Translations under genes and position numbers: made by a program
Notes under the pieces: model-generated
The model's input: the letters and a program-made list of their open reading frames with translations, nothing else
What the model was told of the DNA's origin: nothing
The model's database searches: none
Shown here: piece by piece, positions 60,969-64,000 of the stretch
Numbering within the stretch: position 1 is the first letter of the stretch
How the letters are laid out: every line of letters starts with the position of its first letter
DNA from: DATCYX01 sp963714425
GTDB lineage: Bacteria; Chloroflexota; Anaerolineae; Anaerolineales; UBA4823
DNA length: 64,000 bases
Assembly (NCBI GenBank): GCA_963714425.1
Contig: CAVQOI010000008.1
Coordinates: 248,001 to 312,000, forward strand
Direction of reading: 5' to 3'

Positions 60969-61897
60969 TCGCCGATCTTTTCACAATAAATGTCCTCGTT
61001 GGAATCCTTGCATCCGGGATACGATTAGCAACCCCTTATCTCTATGCTACGATTGGTGAAGCATTTGGACAGCGTAGCGGTGTGCTTAATTTGGGTCTGG
61101 ATGGGCAGATGCTGCTAGGTGCTTTTGCCGCGTTCTACGTGGTGATTAACACCGGAAACCTCTGGTTGGGACTACTAGCTGCTATTATTGTAGGCGCCCT
61201 AATGGGGCTGGCTATGGCTTTCGTGAGCATCACCTTGCAAGCTGAACAAGGCATTAGTGGGATCGGCTTTTACCTGTTTGGGTTAGGCATGAGTGACTTG
61301 CTCTTCCAGAAGACCCTTGGTACGGTTGAAACGGTGAGCGGATTTTCTCCTTTGTCGATACCATTTCTAAGCGACATCCCAATATTGGGTCGCGTTCTCT
61401 TCAGTCACAATATAATGGTTTATATGGCATATCTGCTTGTACCTGTTGCCTGGTTTATTCTCAATAAAACAACCTTCGGACTAAAAATTCGTGCAGTCGG
61501 CGAGAATCCAGGCGCAGCAGACTCCCTGGGTGTGAGTGTGAGTCAGGTTCGATATATCACTGTGACGCTTGGTGGCGCTTTGTCCGGTGTTGCCGGAGCC
61601 TCACTCTCTATCGCATTATTGAATGTGTTTCAACAGAATCTGACCAATGGATTGGGCTTTATTGCTGTCGCGCTGGTTTACTTCGGAAGTTGGCGTCCCG
61701 TGGGCGTGCTGATTGGCAGCTTGCTGTTTAGTCTGGTGAACGCGCTTCAGCTCTGGGTGCAGGTATTGCGTATCCCTATACCATCGGATATTGCTGTTAT
61801 GATGCCATATGTGCTGACGATTTTGGTGCTCGTGGTTGCTGGTCAGCGTGTGCGCCCTCCTGCGGCGCTTTCCAAGCCATTTGAACGTGGTGAATAA
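60965..61897 (+). CDS. BMP-type ABC importer permease, pair 2 (YufQ-like)
   Basis: 310 residues with about nine helices: GIRLATPYLYATIGEAFGQRSGVLNLGLDGQMLLGAF, ISGIGFYLFGLGMSDLLF and RAVGENPGAADSLGVSVSQVRYITVTLGGALSGVAGA. Partner of 59832-60968. No second ATPase gene is present in the window, so both pairs may use the ATPase at 56336-57802. Confidence 0.9.
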   Translation: MIADLFTINVLVGILASGIRLATPYLYATIGEAFGQRSGVLNLGLDGQMLLGAFAAFYVVINTGNLWLGLLAAIIVGALMGLAMAFVSITLQAEQGISGIGFYLFGLGMSDLLFQKTLGTVETVSGFSPLSIPFLSDIPILGRVLFSHNIMVYMAYLLVPVAWFILNKTTFGLKIRAVGENPGAADSLGVSVSQVRYITVTLGGALSGVAGASLSIALLNVFQQNLTNGLGFIAVALVYFGSWRPVGVLIGSLLFSLVNALQLWVQVLRIPIPSDIAVMMPYVLTILVLVVAGQRVRPPAALSKPFERGE

Positions 61898-61982
61898 ATT
61901 TCTCAAGTTGAGGAGGTGCGAAGATTATCCAGTCGTTACAATTGAATACTTGCATATCGAAAATCTTTGACGAGGACTAAGG

Positions 61983-64000
61983 ATGGAGAAAATGACAAAA
62001 ACATTTCGAATCGTTGCTTTAGTGATAATCATGGCTATGCTGTTGGGTGCTTGTGCTCCGGCAGCGACGCCTGAACCGACCCAACCACCTGCGGAAGCGA
62101 CCGAAGCACCACCTGTCGCAACTGAGGAGATGATGGGGCCTTTCCGCGTGGCAGTTGTTATGCCTAGCGCGATCAACGACCTTGCGTTTAGCCAGAGTAT
62201 GTACGATGCTCTCAGCGCGATCCAGGGTGAGATGGGTGCGGATAATTTCGAGTTCGCTTACTCCGAAAGTATGTTTGTGGTCGATGATGCCGCAGCAGCC
62301 ATCCGGGATTACGCCAGCCAGGGCTTCAACCTGGTGATCGCCCATGGCTCTCAATATGGGTCATCGCTTCTGGAGATCGCCCCCGACTTCCCTGAGACAG
62401 CTTTTGCATGGGGCACTACCGTAGATACTTTTGTAGATCAAGGCGTCAACAACGTATTCGCTTACGAAGCTCGCTCCGAGCAAGGTGGATATGTCAATGG
62501 CGTTATCGCAGCCAGCCTATCCGAGAGCAATATTCTCGGTGTGGTGGGTCCAATTGAAACTGGGGATGCCAAGCTCTACGTAGATGGTTTCGTAGTTGGT
62601 GCGAAAGCGACCAAGCCGGACATCCAGGTGAATGTCAACTACATCGGCTCGTTCAGCGATGTTGCGTTGGCTTCAGAAGCTGCACAGACCCATATCAACG
62701 CTGGTGCCGATGGGCTAAGTGGTACCGCCCAGATGGTTGTTGGCGCGATTGGTGTAGCTGAGGAAAAAGGGGTGGTGTGGTTTGGAACGCAATCAAACCA
62801 GACATCCCTTGCCCCCGATATCGTTGTTGCCAACCAGGTGTATGACTGGACGGTAGTTCTCAATGACATCATCGCCTTGGTTAAAGGCGGCACCATGGGT
62901 GGTAAGTCCTATGCCTTGACACTTGAAAACGGTGGCTTGGTAATGGAATATAACCCCGATTTTGCACTTCCTGATGATGTAAAGGCTTTGGCAGATCAGA
63001 CAGTTTCCGGAATCGTAAGTGGAAGCATCGTTATCGGCGAAGCGCCACCCCCCGTTGCAGCTGAAGAGGTCGCCTTTGGCATGATCCTGGTTGGTCCCAG
63101 AAATGATCGTGGCTGGAGTCAGGCGCACTATTCAGCCGGTGAGTATGTCGAGCAGACCGTTCCCGGTGCGCGGATGATTGCCTTTGAATCACTCAATCCG
63201 GCGGATAAGCCTGAAGCCACTCTGGAAGGCGTTGTGGCAGACATGATCGCAGATGGCGCAAAAGTGATTTTCACCACCTCGGATGAATTCGAGGAGGATA
63301 CACTCACCGTTGCGCAGGCTCATCCAGAGATCACTTTCATCAATATCTCGGGTGATGATGCCTGGACTGAGGGACGCGAGTTTCAGGCGTCCCCGAATAT
63401 GGGCAACATCATGGGTCGCATGGAGGATATGAAAGCCGTTGCGGGATGTGCTGCTGCCCTGGCAACACAATCCGGCAGATTGGGATATCTCGGACCGCTA
63501 ATCAACTTCGAGACCCGCCGCCTGACCGCTGCAGCTTATCTCGGCGCAAAATACTGCTATGAGAACTATCGCGGTTTGGATCCGGCAGACCTCAAGTTCA
63601 CTGTAACTTGGATTGGTTTCTGGTTCAACATCCCCGGTGTCACCCTCGATCCGACGGAAGTGACCAACAGCTTCTTGGATGCTGGTGCTGATGTTGTCAT
63701 GAGCGGTATCGATACTACGGAAGGTATCGATGTAACCGGACAGCGCGCCCAGCAAGGTGATACTGTCTGGGCTGTCCCGTACGACTTTGAGGGCGCCTGT
63801 GACCAGGCTCCAGATATTTGTCTGGGCGTACCGTACTTTAACTGGGGTCCAGCTTATGCTGACACAGTGACGGCGGTCCGTGATGGTACCTGGGCGCAGT
63901 CCTGGGATTGGAATCCGCCCGCTTGGGATGCACTTACCGATAACACCAAGACCGCAGTTGGTTGGGTGAACGGTAGTGCTCTCACCGCTGAGATGCAGAC
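61983..64000 (+). CDS. Tandem BMP-domain substrate-binding lipoprotein (partial)
   Basis: The frame is open from the ATG at 61983 to the window end (672 residues so far). Lipoprotein signal with Leu-Gly-Ala-Cys at Cys24 and a Pro/Thr/Glu-rich linker. Two BMP-like domains follow: residues about 55-345 (VAVVMPSAINDLAFSQSMYDAL, AHGSQYGSSLLEIAPDFP, GYVNGVIAASLSES) and from about 363 (FGMILVGPRNDRGWSQAHYSAGEY, FTTSDEFEEDTLTVAQ, GDDAWTEG). BMP proteins bind nucleosides, purines or autoinducer-like ligands. Being about twice the normal length, it may serve both permease pairs. ATG at 61992 is an alternative start. Confidence 0.88.
   Translation, partial: MEKMTKTFRIVALVIIMAMLLGACAPAATPEPTQPPAEATEAPPVATEEMMGPFRVAVVMPSAINDLAFSQSMYDALSAIQGEMGADNFEFAYSESMFVVDDAAAAIRDYASQGFNLVIAHGSQYGSSLLEIAPDFPETAFAWGTTVDTFVDQGVNNVFAYEARSEQGGYVNGVIAASLSESNILGVVGPIETGDAKLYVDGFVVGAKATKPDIQVNVNYIGSFSDVALASEAAQTHINAGADGLSGTAQMVVGAIGVAEEKGVVWFGTQSNQTSLAPDIVVANQVYDWTVVLNDIIALVKGGTMGGKSYALTLENGGLVMEYNPDFALPDDVKALADQTVSGIVSGSIVIGEAPPPVAAEEVAFGMILVGPRNDRGWSQAHYSAGEYVEQTVPGARMIAFESLNPADKPEATLEGVVADMIADGAKVIFTTSDEFEEDTLTVAQAHPEITFINISGDDAWTEGREFQASPNMGNIMGRMEDMKAVAGCAAALATQSGRLGYLGPLINFETRRLTAAAYLGAKYCYENYRGLDPADLKFTVTWIGFWFNIPGVTLDPTEVTNSFLDAGADVVMSGIDTTEGIDVTGQRAQQGDTVWAVPYDFEGACDQAPDICLGVPYFNWGPAYADTVTAVRDGTWAQSWDWNPPAWDALTDNTKTAVGWVNGSALTAEMQ

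Noticed and set aside
1..64000. CRISPR arrays, insertion sequences, prophage or integrase genes
   Set aside because: No regularly spaced direct repeats, transposase motifs or attachment-site duplications next to the tRNA were found.

Overview
This 64 kb window comes from a free-living bacterial chromosome. The gene content fits a Chloroflexota, Anaerolineae-like organism: a group 3b-type [NiFe]-hydrogenase with its hyp genes, VKOR-type disulfide enzymes, BMP-family nucleoside/purine ABC transporters, Thr/Pro-rich secreted proteins and many lipoproteins without any recognisable outer-membrane machinery. This placement is an inference from gene content; no rRNA is present. I found no insertion sequence, prophage or CRISPR array.

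Layout. 1-4.8 kb (minus): a TetR-controlled MacB/FtsX-type ABC exporter with a lipoprotein membrane-fusion subunit cut by the window edge. 4.9-11.4 kb (mostly plus): moeA, a VKOR, a Cys/acidic small protein, a PfkB kinase, a secreted P-domain/C39-like peptidase (minus), a lipoprotein, a methyltransferase and a PlsY-like protein. 11.35-23.6 kb (minus): one long hydrogenase operon, cNMP-binding protein, beta-gamma-delta-alpha subunits, a thioredoxin-VKOR fusion, maturation protease and hypA-B-F-C-D-E; hypF is split by a frameshift. 23.9-29.3 kb (minus): CAP-domain secreted protein, PhoR/PhoB-like pair, epimerase, glutaredoxin. 29.4-35.6 kb (plus): DUF72, ctaA, ligA, an alpha-oxoamine synthase and a frameshifted RlmI-like methyltransferase. 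35.6-41.7 kb (minus): a second two-component pair, M20 peptidase, VTT-domain protein, uridine kinase and tRNA-Thr(CGT), followed by a GT4 glycosyltransferase on plus.

43.1-49.1 kb (minus) is the most interesting region. It is a compact operon of lipoprotein, 40-residue membrane microprotein, MBOAT acyltransferase, two SGNH-type proteins, acyl carrier protein and fatty-acyl-AMP-ligase-like enzyme. The microprotein ends in a DltX-like W-I-Y-Q-G-F motif, so the operon contains counterparts of all five parts (X, A, B, C, D) of the Dlt teichoic-acid acylation system, but with an acyl-AMP ligase that resembles fatty-acid-activating enzymes. I read it as a cell-surface acylation system with an unknown acyl group and acceptor.

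49.2-64 kb (plus) is a purine-catabolism and uptake region: 8-oxoguanine deaminase, adenine deaminase, a GntR/UTRA regulator, two tandem transcarbamylases (one ATCase-like with a changed substrate loop, one YgeW-like), carbamate kinase, and a BMP-type ABC importer with one double ATPase, two permease pairs and a substrate-binding lipoprotein with two tandem BMP domains. Deamination, ring breakdown and phosphorolysis of ureido groups to carbamoyl phosphate could end in ATP synthesis by carbamate kinase. Two identical TTGTCAGACAA palindromes flank the -35/-10 of this operon in the divergent region shared with the Dlt-like operon and are the probable GntR operators.
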